Shown piece after piece: positions 1 through 7,403 of a stretch of 64,000 bases of DNA. How positions within the stretch are numbered: the stretch's first letter is position 1; every line of letters starts with the position of its first letter. The translations under genes were made by a program, and so were the position numbers. This stretch comes from Pedococcus cremeus. GTDB taxonomy: Bacteria; Actinomycetota; Actinomycetes; Actinomycetales; Dermatophilaceae. The notes beneath the pieces are model-generated. The model had not been told where the DNA came from, searched no databases, and was given only the letters and a program-made list of their open reading frames with translations. Location of the stretch: positions 1 through 64,000 of the forward strand of contig NZ_FOHB01000004.1 in assembly GCF_900111375.1 (NCBI RefSeq), written 5' to 3'.

Positions 1-833
1 GTCTTGCCGACCTCGTCCCCGGCCGCCACCGCCCGGCGCACCAGGGTGACCAGGGCGTCGCCGCGGCGCCGGTCGGAGGACCGGAGGTCGCGTTCGCCGT
101 CGACCGGCTTCGGCGCGGACAACGGCCCGAGGGCGGCCTCGAGGACCGCCTTGCCCTCCAAGTCGAGGGTGAGCCGGTACTCGAAGGTGCTGGCGCCGGT
201 GTCGGTCGGTGGGGAGAGCCGGATGAAGGACTTGCCCATGTTCTGCTGGTCCTGGAGCACGTCCTGGCGCCCGTACTTGGCGATCAGCCCGTCGCGCAGC
301 AGCCGGCACCCGGACGGGCCGTGCTGCTCGGCCATCCCGATCAGCCCCTCCAGCACGTGCGGCTCGGCGCCGTCCGCCAGCAGCGGGCGCAGCTTGTCGG
401 CCTCGGACACCACCACCGCCGCGGACTTCACCGCCAACCGGCCGGACTCCACTGCTTCCTTCACCGGGGCGTTGACGCGCTTGCCGAACGCGGTGGCCAC
501 CGACACGATCGCCGCCGCCCCACCGGCGATGGTCGACGGGGCGTGGTGACGGACCCACTGGGCGGTCGTCATCGCCGCCGATCCGCCAGAGTCTTCGCCG
601 CGGTTCATCGCCTCCCGCAGCACCGCCACCCGGCCCGCGTCACACGCCATGCCCAGGGCGTCGACCTCGCCCATCAACCCGGACAGGCCGTCTGGGCCAC
701 CGCCGGAGGGTGCCTGCCAGGCCACGGACCCCAGCCCCTGCAGCGCCTCCCGCGCGGCCGCGATCCGGTCCCGGCGCTCGGCCAGGCTCAGGCAGTGACC
801 TGCCTGCTCGCCGTGGCGCTGCTTCCCCTCCAT
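1..833 (-). CDS. DUF222 (13E12-type) protein, C-terminal part off the left edge
   Basis: The minus strand from an ATG at 833 (in-frame GTG at 839 is an alternative) reads 277 codons without a stop and leaves the window at base 1, so the gene is partial. The visible part is the helical DUF222 region: an Ala/Arg/Leu-rich start (ERRDRIAAAREALQGL), a central segment LLRDGLIAKYGRQDVLQ, and the typical LTLDLEGKAVLEAALGPL strand-helix. In complete members an HNH nuclease domain usually follows; it would lie beyond the edge and cannot be confirmed. The family is present in many copies in actinobacterial genomes and its role is not established. No clear ribosome binding site precedes either start. Confidence 0.75.
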   Translation of the reverse strand, partial: MEGKQRHGEQAGHCLSLAERRDRIAAAREALQGLGSVAWQAPSGGGPDGLSGLMGEVDALGMACDAGRVAVLREAMNRGEDSGGSAAMTTAQWVRHHAPSTIAGGAAAIVSVATAFGKRVNAPVKEAVESGRLAVKSAAVVVSEADKLRPLLADGAEPHVLEGLIGMAEQHGPSGCRLLRDGLIAKYGRQDVLQDQQNMGKSFIRLSPPTDTGASTFEYRLTLDLEGKAVLEAALGPLSAPKPVDGERDLRSSDRRRGDALVTLVRRAVAAGDEVGK

Positions 834-975
834 GACCACAACACTAGGGGCGACCACCGACAACGCATCGCAAGCAGCAGCGAGCGGAAAGCATTGCGCC
901 ACAATCGCTTTCGCGGCATACGGGCGTCTCGACAGCAAGCCCATCAGAGCCGGTTGTGGACAGCGTGACGACGAG

Positions 976-2264
976 TCAGGGGCCTGTGGACAACGCGTCC
1001 ACCTCTGCCGCTCGCCGACGGTAGACGCGTCGCTCGGCCTCGTTCTGCGTCAGCTCGGCCGCACGCTCGAACTCCGCCCGTGCCTCCTCGAACCGCCCCA
1101 GCCGCTCCAGCAGGTCGCCCCGCACCCCGGGCAGGAGGTGGTACCCCTCCAGCGAGGGCGTGTCCGCCAGACCCTCGAGGACTGCCAACCAGCCTCGGGA
1201 CCAGCAGCCATCGACACGGCGACCGCCCGGTTCAGCTCGACCACAGGCGAGCTCGTCGCCACGACCAGTGCCCCGTAGAGCTCCGCGATGCGCTGCCAGT
1301 CCGTCTGCTCAGCCGTACGCGCACGCGCATGGCAGGCGGCAATGGCGGCCTGCAACCCATACACGCCAAGCGAGTCGGTCAGCGCCTCCGCCTTCTCCAA
1401 CGCTGCCAGGCCGCGTCCGACCGCCGCCCAGTCCCACCGACCACGGTCCTGGTCGAGCAGCAACACCGGCTCACCGTCGCGTCCCACCCGCGCCCGTGAG
1501 CGTGATGACTGGATCTCCATGAGCGCCAACAACGCCCAGACCTCGGACTCCTTCGGGAGCAGCCCTGACAGCACCCGGCCCAGCCGCAAGGCGTCGTGGC
1601 ACAGCTCCGGCCGCAACCAGTCCGACCCGGCGGTCGCCGAGTACCCCTCGTTGAATACGAGGTAGACAACCTCCAGCACCGAGTCGAGGCGCTCGACGAA
1701 CTCGGACGGCAGCGGCGAGGAGAACCCGGCTCCGGCGCTGGTCAGCTTCTTCTTCGCCCGCACGATCCGTTGTGCCACAGTCGCTTCCGGCACGAGGTAG
1801 GCCCGGGCGATCTCGGCGGTGGTCAGGCCTCCGAGGAGCCGCAGCGTCAGTGCGACCCGCGCCTCGGGGGCAAGGACGGGGTGGCAGGTCGTGAACACGA
1901 GCCGCAGCAGGTCGTCCTCGATGTCCTCCTCCACCGCCTCGAAGTCGGCGATCCCGGACCTCTCGCCGGACGCCAGTGACAGCGCGAGCACTCGCCCGAG
2001 CTCGACCTCCTTGCGCGCCAACGTCTCCTGGCGACGGGACCAGTCGATGGCCCGCCTCCGACCGACCGAGAGCAGCCATGCACCGGGGTTGTCGGGTACG
2101 CCGTCGACGGGCCACTGCTCCATCGCCGCGACAAGTGCGTCCTGGGCGAAGTCCTCGGCCAGCCCGACGTCGCGAGTGACGTGGGCCAGTGCGGCCACCA
2201 CCCGGGGCGACTCGATGCGCCACACCGCCTCGACGCGACGGCGGACGTCCTGTTCCGTGCCCAC
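976..2264 (-). pseudogene. ECF42-type RNA polymerase sigma factor, frameshifted near its 3' end
   Basis: This encodes an extracytoplasmic-function sigma factor of the ECF42 kind: sigma2 (AEDFAQDALVAAMEQW), sigma4 (ATVAQRIVRAKKKL) and the long C-terminal TPR-like extension with the hallmark YLVFNEGYSAT. The likely start is GTG 2264. An upstream TTG at 2300 would only add residues unlike the family. Near 1187-1192 the frame breaks: the main frame reads GPEAG and then nonsense to a stop at 1050, while the expected continuation (LAVLEGL..GYHLLPGVRGDLLERLGR..) is in another frame and ends at 976. Restoring one base after GPEAG rejoins them. This is either a real inactivating deletion in the extension or a sequencing error. 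It sits directly downstream of a YCII-domain gene, the usual ECF42 partner. Confidence 0.85.
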
Positions 2265-2303
2265 GCCCCCAACCAACCAGCGCTCCGCCACCCACCGCAA
2301 ACA

Positions 2304-2347
2304 GGTATGCCGGTGGGCCGCCCACGAGGGCGACCCACCGGCATACC
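2304..2347. repeat. Inverted repeat between the YCII gene and the sigma gene
   Basis: A long imperfect hairpin: GGTATGCCGGTGGG (2304-2317) pairs fully with CCCACCGGCATACC (2334-2347), and the inner CGCCC/GGGCG extends the stem around an ACGA loop. It lies 40 bases upstream of the proposed sigma start and just after the YCII stop, so it could terminate or attenuate read-through or protect the YCII mRNA end. It has no U tract. Both arms carry the dispersed octamer GTATGCCG. Confidence 0.7.
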
Positions 2348-2387
2348 CGCGTGCCCGCCGGAACGGCGAGCGTCAGCCGACGTCAGG

Positions 2388-2807
2388 TCAGGAGCGCTGC
2401 GCCTCCTGCTTGGCGCGCTGCTCGGCCTCCCACTCCTTGACGTGCTCGGGCAGCGCGTCACCGAAGTCCTCGGCCTCGAAGACCCGACGGATCTCGAGCT
2501 CGCCCTCCTGCATCGGAGCCCGGCGCACCCACTCGACGGCCTCCTCCTTGGACTTCACGTCGAAGATCCAGAAGCCGGCGATCAGCTCCTTGGTCTCGGT
2601 GAACGGCCCGTCGAGCACGGTGCGCTCCTTGCCGTCGAACCGGACGAGGGCGCCCTCCGACGACGGGTGCAGGCCCTCACCGGCGACCAGCACCCCGGCC
2701 TTGGCGAGCTCCTGGTTGTAGGTGTTCATGGCCTCGAAGTCGTCCGCCGACGGCATCGCGCCCGACTCGGACTCGGGAGTTGCCTTGACCAGAACCATGT
2801 AGCGCAT
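2388..2807 (-). CDS. YCII-related (DGPF) domain protein
   Basis: 139 residues, the usual size for the family. The sequence starts MRYMVLVKATPESESG and holds the DGPFTETKELIAGFWIFDV core that gives the DGPF domain its name. A GAGAGGAA ribosome site precedes the ATG. Such proteins are ferredoxin-like alpha/beta folds of unknown substrate and are repeatedly encoded next to ECF42 sigma factors, as here (the sigma gene follows on the same strand). A role as regulator or effector of that sigma system is inferred from this association only. Confidence 0.9.
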   Translation of the reverse strand: MRYMVLVKATPESESGAMPSADDFEAMNTYNQELAKAGVLVAGEGLHPSSEGALVRFDGKERTVLDGPFTETKELIAGFWIFDVKSKEEAVEWVRRAPMQEGELEIRRVFEAEDFGDALPEHVKEWEAEQRAKQEAQRS

Positions 2808-2887
2808 GTCTGTTCCTCTCGGGTGGTGGCCGGTGCCCTCACGGCCCAGCCTCTACCCTCACGTCGAACGGCGCAGCCACCGATCGA

Positions 2888-2932
2888 CAGCCCGGCCGGA
2901 GAATCTTCAAGAGAGTCTCTCCGGCCGGGCTG
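2888..2932 (-). terminator. Hairpin terminator after the flavin oxidoreductase gene
   Basis: A perfect 15-bp stem: CAGCCCGGCCGGAGA (2888-2902) and its complement 2918-2932, with a 15-base loop. It lies 41 bases beyond the stop of the leftward oxidoreductase gene and before the YCII gene start. There is no T run, as is usual for actinobacterial hairpin terminators. Confidence 0.75.
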
Positions 2933-2973
2933 ATGGGGCCAGCCCCCGCCTGGGCGTGCCCCGACCCCCTGGT

Positions 2974-4401
2974 CTAGCCCTGGCCCGACACCGCGCCCGG
3001 GATCTGGTGGTTCGCGAGGAACACACCCTCCGGGTCGACCGCCGAACGGACCTGCCGCAGCCGGGTCCAGGTGTCACCGTCGAACGCGGTGCTGGCGTCG
3101 AGCGTTGTCTCGGTGAAGTTGAGGTAGGTCCGCCCGCCCACCCACGGCTGCAGGGCAGCCTCGAGACGGGCCGCGTCGGCGAGCCCCTGCGACGCCATCT
3201 CGGGCGTCGCGGCGATACCGACGAAGAAGCCCGCGTATGCCGCGTCGAGCCTCGGCAGCGCGCCGGCGCCGTCCGCGTCGCGGCCGAGGGCGCCGCCGAG
3301 CTGGCGCAGCTCGGCGAAGAGCAGCGACGACGTCGAGCCGTGCCCGACCTCGGCGAGGAACGCCTCGATGGCCTCCTCGGGCAGGCCGGCCAGGGTGAGG
3401 GAGCCCGACACCGCGGGCGTCGGCCCCTCCGGGTCCATGTGCAGCCGCGACAGCGCTGCGGCCGGCACCCGGCCGAAGGTGTCCATCTCCGGGGAGAGGG
3501 CGCGCAGCGGGGCGAGCAGCTCTTCGGCGGTGGCGTCGTCGGCCAGCACCGCGCCGTCGATGATGACCAGCTGCCGGCCCCGCAGGAAGTCGGGCAGCTC
3601 GGGCATCGGCGGGAAGCTCATGACGCGCAGCGAGGTCGTGACCTCATCGGGCGCCGACTCCGACCAGCGGGCCCACTCGCGCACCACCGCGTCGGCGTGC
3701 TGGCGGTCCCACAGGAGCATGCCGGCGTAGGCGTCGGCGATCGGGAAGAGCTGCAGCTCGACCGCGGTCACCAGGCCGAAGTTGCCGCCCCCACCGCGCA
3801 GCGCCCAGAACAGGTCGGCGTCGGTGCCGGCGCTCTCGGCCGAGACGCGACGGACCTGGCCGTCGGCGGTGACGACCTCGAGCGCGACCACACTGTTGGT
3901 CGCCAGGCCCAGCTTGCGGGCGTACCAGCCGATGCCGCCGCCCAGCGCGTAGCCGGCCACGGCGACGTCGGGCGAGCTGCCGTGCAGCGCGGCCAGGCCG
4001 TGCGGCGCCGCCGCCTCGACGACCTGCTGCCACAGCACGCCACCCTCCGCGCGCACCGTCCGTGCCTCGGGGTCGATGGTCACGCCGTTGAGCTCCGAGG
4101 TGCGCACGATGACGACGTCCTCGAGCGATGACTCGGCGAGCGGCCCGGCGGCGTGGCCGGTGCTCTGGGGCGCCACGCGCAGCCCGGCACGTGCTGCGGC
4201 GACGACGAGCTCGGCCGCCTCGGCGGCGCTGTGCGGGAACGCCACCGCGGCGGGGCGCTGGTCGACGGCCACGTTCCACGGCATACGGGCCATCTCGTAG
4301 CCGGCGTCGCCGGGCAGGTGGACGGCTCCGCCGCAGAGGCCGCGCAGGGCCTCGGCGGGCACGGACGGGGCTGGGTGATCGAGGGTCGTCTCGACGCTCA
4401 T
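2974..4401 (-). CDS. FAD-binding oxidoreductase with berberine-bridge (BBE) C-terminus
   Basis: 475 residues of the PCMH-type FAD family: an FAD_binding_4 domain over roughly residues 45-190 (APQSTGHAAGPL, GYALGGGIGWYARK, LFWALRGGGGNFGLVT) and a BBE-type C-terminus near YLNFTE and ANHQIPG. The histidine of the first motif, which carries covalent FAD in relatives, is present. The second attachment cysteine of bicovalent members is replaced (SSPDVAVAGYALGG), so at most one covalent link is expected. Substrate is unknown; relatives oxidise sugars, alkaloids or polyketides. The RidA-type gene lies 76 bases upstream on the same strand, with a perfect palindrome between them. A hairpin terminator follows the stop. 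Confidence 0.88.
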   Translation of the reverse strand: MSVETTLDHPAPSVPAEALRGLCGGAVHLPGDAGYEMARMPWNVAVDQRPAAVAFPHSAAEAAELVVAAARAGLRVAPQSTGHAAGPLAESSLEDVVIVRTSELNGVTIDPEARTVRAEGGVLWQQVVEAAAPHGLAALHGSSPDVAVAGYALGGGIGWYARKLGLATNSVVALEVVTADGQVRRVSAESAGTDADLFWALRGGGGNFGLVTAVELQLFPIADAYAGMLLWDRQHADAVVREWARWSESAPDEVTTSLRVMSFPPMPELPDFLRGRQLVIIDGAVLADDATAEELLAPLRALSPEMDTFGRVPAAALSRLHMDPEGPTPAVSGSLTLAGLPEEAIEAFLAEVGHGSTSSLLFAELRQLGGALGRDADGAGALPRLDAAYAGFFVGIAATPEMASQGLADAARLEAALQPWVGGRTYLNFTETTLDASTAFDGDTWTRLRQVRSAVDPEGVFLANHQIPGAVSGQG

Positions 4402-4424
4402 GGTGCTTCCTTCGTGTTCTCGTA

Positions 4425-4444
4425 CCGGTTCGCTCTCGAACCGG
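4425..4444. promoter_or_regulatory. Perfect palindrome CCGGTTCG-CTCT-CGAACCGG upstream of the oxidoreductase
   Basis: Two perfect 8-base arms around a 4-base centre, 23 bases before the oxidoreductase ATG and after the RidA stop. It could be an operator or an RNA hairpin separating the two genes. The nearby GAF-LuxR protein is a candidate regulator, but nothing in the sequence proves the link. Confidence 0.5.
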
Positions 4445-4477
4445 GGTCGTTGGGTGTCAACGGCAGTGGTGGTGTGC

Positions 4478-4897
4478 TCAGCGGAGGGCGAGGGCCTCGA
4501 TCGAGACCGTCATCCCGGGCACCGGCAGCTCGCGCACCCCGAGGAGGGTCGTCGGCGGGCTCGCCCCCACCTCCGCGAACCGCTCGACGGCCGTGTCCCA
4601 GACGCCGAGCAGGGTGTCCATGTCGGTGGTGTAGACGCGCAGCTGAGCCAGGTCGGCCGGCCCCATGCCGGCGGCAGCGAGCACCGCCTCGACGTTCGCG
4701 AGGGCGAGCGCCAGCTGCGCGGCCGGGTCGTCCTCGTGGACCAGTCGGCCCACCGCGTCGAGCGGCCCCTGCGCCGCCACCGTCAGGACTGCGCCGGGGG
4801 CAGCGCGCAGCTGCCCCTGGTCGTACCCGAGCGCACGGGACCAGGCGGTCCAGGTGCTCGGGGTGACGGGCGTCGTCGTGGCGGTCGTGCTGTTCAC
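4478..4897 (-). CDS. RidA/YjgF-family protein
   Basis: About 139 residues from GTG 4897 (GTG 4903 is equally possible). The Rid fold is recognisable from the conserved region LALANVEAVLAAAGMGPADL, the RVYTTDMD strand that carries the family arginine, and the C-terminal ELPVPGMTVSIEALAL. Classical RidA enzymes deaminate reactive enamine/imine intermediates. This divergent subgroup is often linked to catabolic oxidases, which suits its place directly upstream of a flavin oxidoreductase, so a clean-up role for an oxidised product is an inference. It is divergent from the LuxR-type regulator. Confidence 0.82.
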   Translation of the reverse strand: MNSTTATTTPVTPSTWTAWSRALGYDQGQLRAAPGAVLTVAAQGPLDAVGRLVHEDDPAAQLALALANVEAVLAAAGMGPADLAQLRVYTTDMDTLLGVWDTAVERFAEVGASPPTTLLGVRELPVPGMTVSIEALALR

Positions 4898-4985
4898 GAC
4901 CACGACGGTGACGGACCACACCCCTGCCCAGCCATCCCTTTTCCGGGGGAACCTGCGCCTCCCGGTGCTCTGGAGTGGCGAACCC

Positions 4986-4999
4986 CCCACTTTTGTGGG
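4986..4999. promoter_or_regulatory. Short inverted repeat CCCAC-TTTT-GTGGG between RidA and the LuxR-type gene
   Basis: A 5-base inverted repeat in the 138-base divergent interval, 36 bases upstream of the regulator ATG. It is a possible operator for autoregulation. Short repeats like this also arise by chance. Confidence 0.3.
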
Positions 5000-5035
5000 A
5001 TACCCGTGCGCCGCTCCGTCGGGCAGACTCCCGCC

Positions 5036-6169
5036 ATGCGCCGTGCACTGACTGCTGAGCGCGTGCGGCGGGACGTCGAGGTGGTTGCGCGCGCGGGCCT
5101 CGACATCGACACCTTCCTCGGGGAGGCGGTGGAGTCGCTCCAGCGGGCCGTGCCCCACGTGGCGGCGTGCCTGGCGACGGTCGACCCCAGCACCGAGCTG
5201 CTCACCGGCACCCGGAAGTTCGGCGACCTGCAGGGACGCGACAGCCATGACCACGAGTGGGGCCTGATCGAGTACGGGTCGATCGAGCCGACCACGTTCA
5301 CCGAGCTATCCCGTGCCGGCATCCGCGCGGCGGGGGTGCACGTGACGACCGACGGCGACGTGGCCCAGTCGCAGCGGATGCGCGAGTTCATGCAGCCGAA
5401 CTTCGGCTACAGCGACGAGCTGCGGGTGGTCTTCCGCGACGGCTCCTCGGTGTGGGGAGGAGCGGCGCTCTTCCGCGACCCCGAGAGCGCCCCGTTCGCC
5501 CAGGAGGAGATCGAGTTCGTCGGCTCGCTGTCGGCCGTCTTCGCTGCCGGCATGCGCACCGGGCTGCTCGCCCGGATGGCCACCTCCGGCCCGCCGCCCG
5601 CCCCGAGCGGACCGGCCGTGCTCATCATCGGTGCCGACGACCAGGTCCGGCAGACCAGCCTGGGCGCCGAGGAGCGGCTCTCCGAGCTCGAGAGCCCCAC
5701 CCACAACGCCAAGTGGACCGGCATCATCACCTCCCTCGTCGCCGCGGCCCGGCGCTACGCCCGCGGCGAGACGAGGGTGCCACCGCGCTCACGCGTGCGG
5801 GCCCGCAACGGCATGTGGCTGGTGCTGCACGCGACCCCGCTGCTGGGCCCCGACGGGGTGAGCGGCGACGTCGTCGTGACCATCGAGGAGGCGCGTCCGC
5901 CGGAGATCGTGCCGCTGGTCGTGGCCGCCTTCGACCTTACCCAGCGCGAGCGCGACGTCACCCAGCTGGTGCTCCAGGGCGTCGACACCAAGGAGATCGC
6001 CGCCACCATGCACGTGTCGACCTACACCGTGCAGGACCACCTGAAGTCGGTGTTCGACAAGGCCGATGTGCGCAGCCGTCGCGAGCTCATCGCGCGGATC
6101 TACTTCGACCAGTATGTCCCCCGGCTGGGCGCCGAGCTCGGTCCGTCGGGCTGGTTCTGCGCCGGCTGA
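5036..6169 (+). CDS. LuxR-family regulator with GAF-like sensor domain
   Basis: 377 residues from ATG 5036. The open frame continues upstream but without family sequence. The N-terminal half looks like a GAF-type sensor (LDIDTFLGEAVESLQRAVPHV; VVFRDGSSVWGGAALFRD; FVGSLSAVFAAGMRTGLL). A PAS-like middle follows (AVLIIGADDQVRQTSLGAEE). The C-terminus (about 300-365) is a LuxR helix-turn-helix: FDLTQRERDVTQLVLQGVDT, KEIAATMHVSTYTVQDHLKS. Related actinobacterial regulators sit next to oxidoreductases, so control of the divergent RidA-oxidoreductase pair is likely but inferred. There is no phospho-receiver domain, so it should answer to a small ligand or redox state rather than a kinase. Confidence 0.85.
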   Translation: MRRALTAERVRRDVEVVARAGLDIDTFLGEAVESLQRAVPHVAACLATVDPSTELLTGTRKFGDLQGRDSHDHEWGLIEYGSIEPTTFTELSRAGIRAAGVHVTTDGDVAQSQRMREFMQPNFGYSDELRVVFRDGSSVWGGAALFRDPESAPFAQEEIEFVGSLSAVFAAGMRTGLLARMATSGPPPAPSGPAVLIIGADDQVRQTSLGAEERLSELESPTHNAKWTGIITSLVAAARRYARGETRVPPRSRVRARNGMWLVLHATPLLGPDGVSGDVVVTIEEARPPEIVPLVVAAFDLTQRERDVTQLVLQGVDTKEIAATMHVSTYTVQDHLKSVFDKADVRSRRELIARIYFDQYVPRLGAELGPSGWFCAG

Positions 6170-6176
6170 GACCCGG

Positions 6177-6252
6177 TCGCGCGTCGACAGACCGAGCGCG
6201 CGTCAAGGGACCTAGCGCGCGTCGACAGACCGAGCGCGCGTCGACAGACCTA
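6177..6252. repeat. Four tandem 19-bp repeats
   Basis: Copies start at 6177, 6196, 6215 and 6234 with the unit GCGCGCGTCGACAGACCGA. Copies 2 and 4 end CCTA instead of CCGA, and copy 2 has CAAGGG for CGACAG. The array fills the gap between two convergent genes and its last copy contains the stop codon of the minus-strand membrane protein. Each unit holds the palindrome GTCGAC. Confidence 0.9.
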
Positions 6253-6564
6253 GTCGCGCGCCGCACGTCGGCGCGCGAGATACCGCATCACCAGCACCAC
6301 GACAACGGTGACGAGCACGCTGGAGAGCAGCACCTCGTCCCTCGACAGCCCGTCGATGTTGGGCTGCAGGTCCTTCTCGGTCGCCCAGCCGAACAGCACC
6401 TCGCTGGTGAAGATCCCGAAGACGAAGCAGGCCACCGTCGTGATGCCCAGCGCCCACATCCGGTAGACCACGTCCCGTCCGACGAGGAGGCCGGCCGCCA
6501 CGCCGAACCCCAGCGACACGGACGCCAGCACCGCCAGACCCCCAAGGCCGAGATCCCACTGCAT
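6250..6564 (-). CDS. Small membrane protein, three predicted helices
   Basis: 104 residues from ATG 6564, preceded by GAGG at a fair distance. Hydrophobic segments at about 7-28, 35-55 and 72-92 (LGLGGLAVLASVSLGFGVAA; ALGITTVACFVFGIFTSEVL; LLSSVLVTVVVVLVMRYLA) are followed by a basic tail RRRAARD. I do not recognise a named family. It may act as a monocistronic gene, convergent with the LuxR-type gene. Its stop lies inside the 19-bp repeat array. Confidence 0.65.
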   Translation of the reverse strand: MQWDLGLGGLAVLASVSLGFGVAAGLLVGRDVVYRMWALGITTVACFVFGIFTSEVLFGWATEKDLQPNIDGLSRDEVLLSSVLVTVVVVLVMRYLARRRAARD

Positions 6565-6650
6565 GACAGCGCCTCCCGCAGTCCGTCTCACCTCAGCGTC
6601 GGAGGGTGAGGAGGCGCCACACAGTGCCGAACGGCCCGCGGCCTCCGCCG

Positions 6651-7199
6651 TCAGCGGGACGTCGCGGCGGGATGCGTACCGGTCATGCTGAGGCGCGTGC
6701 GGTAGCTGGTCGAGCAACCCGCCCGGGCGGCTGCCGCTGCGGCGTCCGGGTGCTTGTTCCGGTACCAGCGCAGGTCCTGGTCGGAGAGCACGGTCAGCAC
6801 GAGCTCAGCGTCCTCGCGTTCCCAGTCCGTCGGCACCCGGGCGGCCAGCGACGAGGACCCGACTCCCGTCGGTGGCGGGGTCCAGTAGGCCTGGTACCCC
6901 GGCGCGACCTTCCATCCCACCGCCTCCAGCTGGTCGTCGAACCACTGCGCGAGCTCCGGCACGGACGCGGTCGTGCAGGCCACCGTCTGCAGGGTTCCGG
7001 AGTTGTCGGCCATCAGGTTGCGCTCCGGCGGCGACGCCGACGAGTCGTAGACGACGGAGCCGGGGTAGACCGACCCTGCCCCCGGGATGGCGCGCATGTC
7101 CTCCACCGACGGGAACGACGACGTGCACCCACCCAGGACGAGGGCGGCGCCCAGCAGGGTCGCCGCCGTGGCCGCCTGCCTGGTGGTCCCCCCGTCCAT
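6651..7199 (-). CDS. Putative lipoprotein
   Basis: 182 residues from ATG 7199. The N-terminus is a lipoprotein signal: MDGGTTRQ, a hydrophobic stretch ATAATLLGAALVLGG and a lipobox ending in cysteine (LGGC). The mature part is soluble and Ala/Ser rich with a conserved-looking core LAQWFDDQLEAVGWKVAPG and AYWTPPPTG. An export and lipid anchor on the outer face of the membrane is expected. Function unknown. Confidence 0.72.
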   Translation of the reverse strand: MDGGTTRQAATAATLLGAALVLGGCTSSFPSVEDMRAIPGAGSVYPGSVVYDSSASPPERNLMADNSGTLQTVACTTASVPELAQWFDDQLEAVGWKVAPGYQAYWTPPPTGVGSSSLAARVPTDWEREDAELVLTVLSDQDLRWYRNKHPDAAAAAARAGCSTSYRTRLSMTGTHPAATSR

Positions 7200-7403
7200 G
7201 CCCGCAGTATGGGGCCGGGGCGCAGAGAGATCCGCCACTTCGGGACAACCACCGGGGTGCCGCGTTCGCACCGCCTGGGCGGGGCACACCGACCGTCAGT
7301 GGTCGTGCGATCATCCGACTGACCTCGTCAGGGGCTGCCTTGCCGGATCTGGGGACGAACGGGCCCGGTCCGGAGTGAGAATGGGTGTTGCTGAAGGAGC
7401 TCC

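Noticed and set aside
2264-2300. TTG 2300 as start of the ECF42 gene.
   Set aside because: It lies inside the hairpin-flanked region, TTG is rare, and family similarity begins after GTG 2264.
4400-5035. Upstream extension of the LuxR-type gene to a far start.
   Set aside because: The extra part overlaps the opposite RidA gene and has no regulator-like sequence; ATG 5036 begins the family alignment.
6177-6252. Possible CRISPR array.
   Set aside because: The units follow each other directly with no unique spacers, and no cas genes are nearby.
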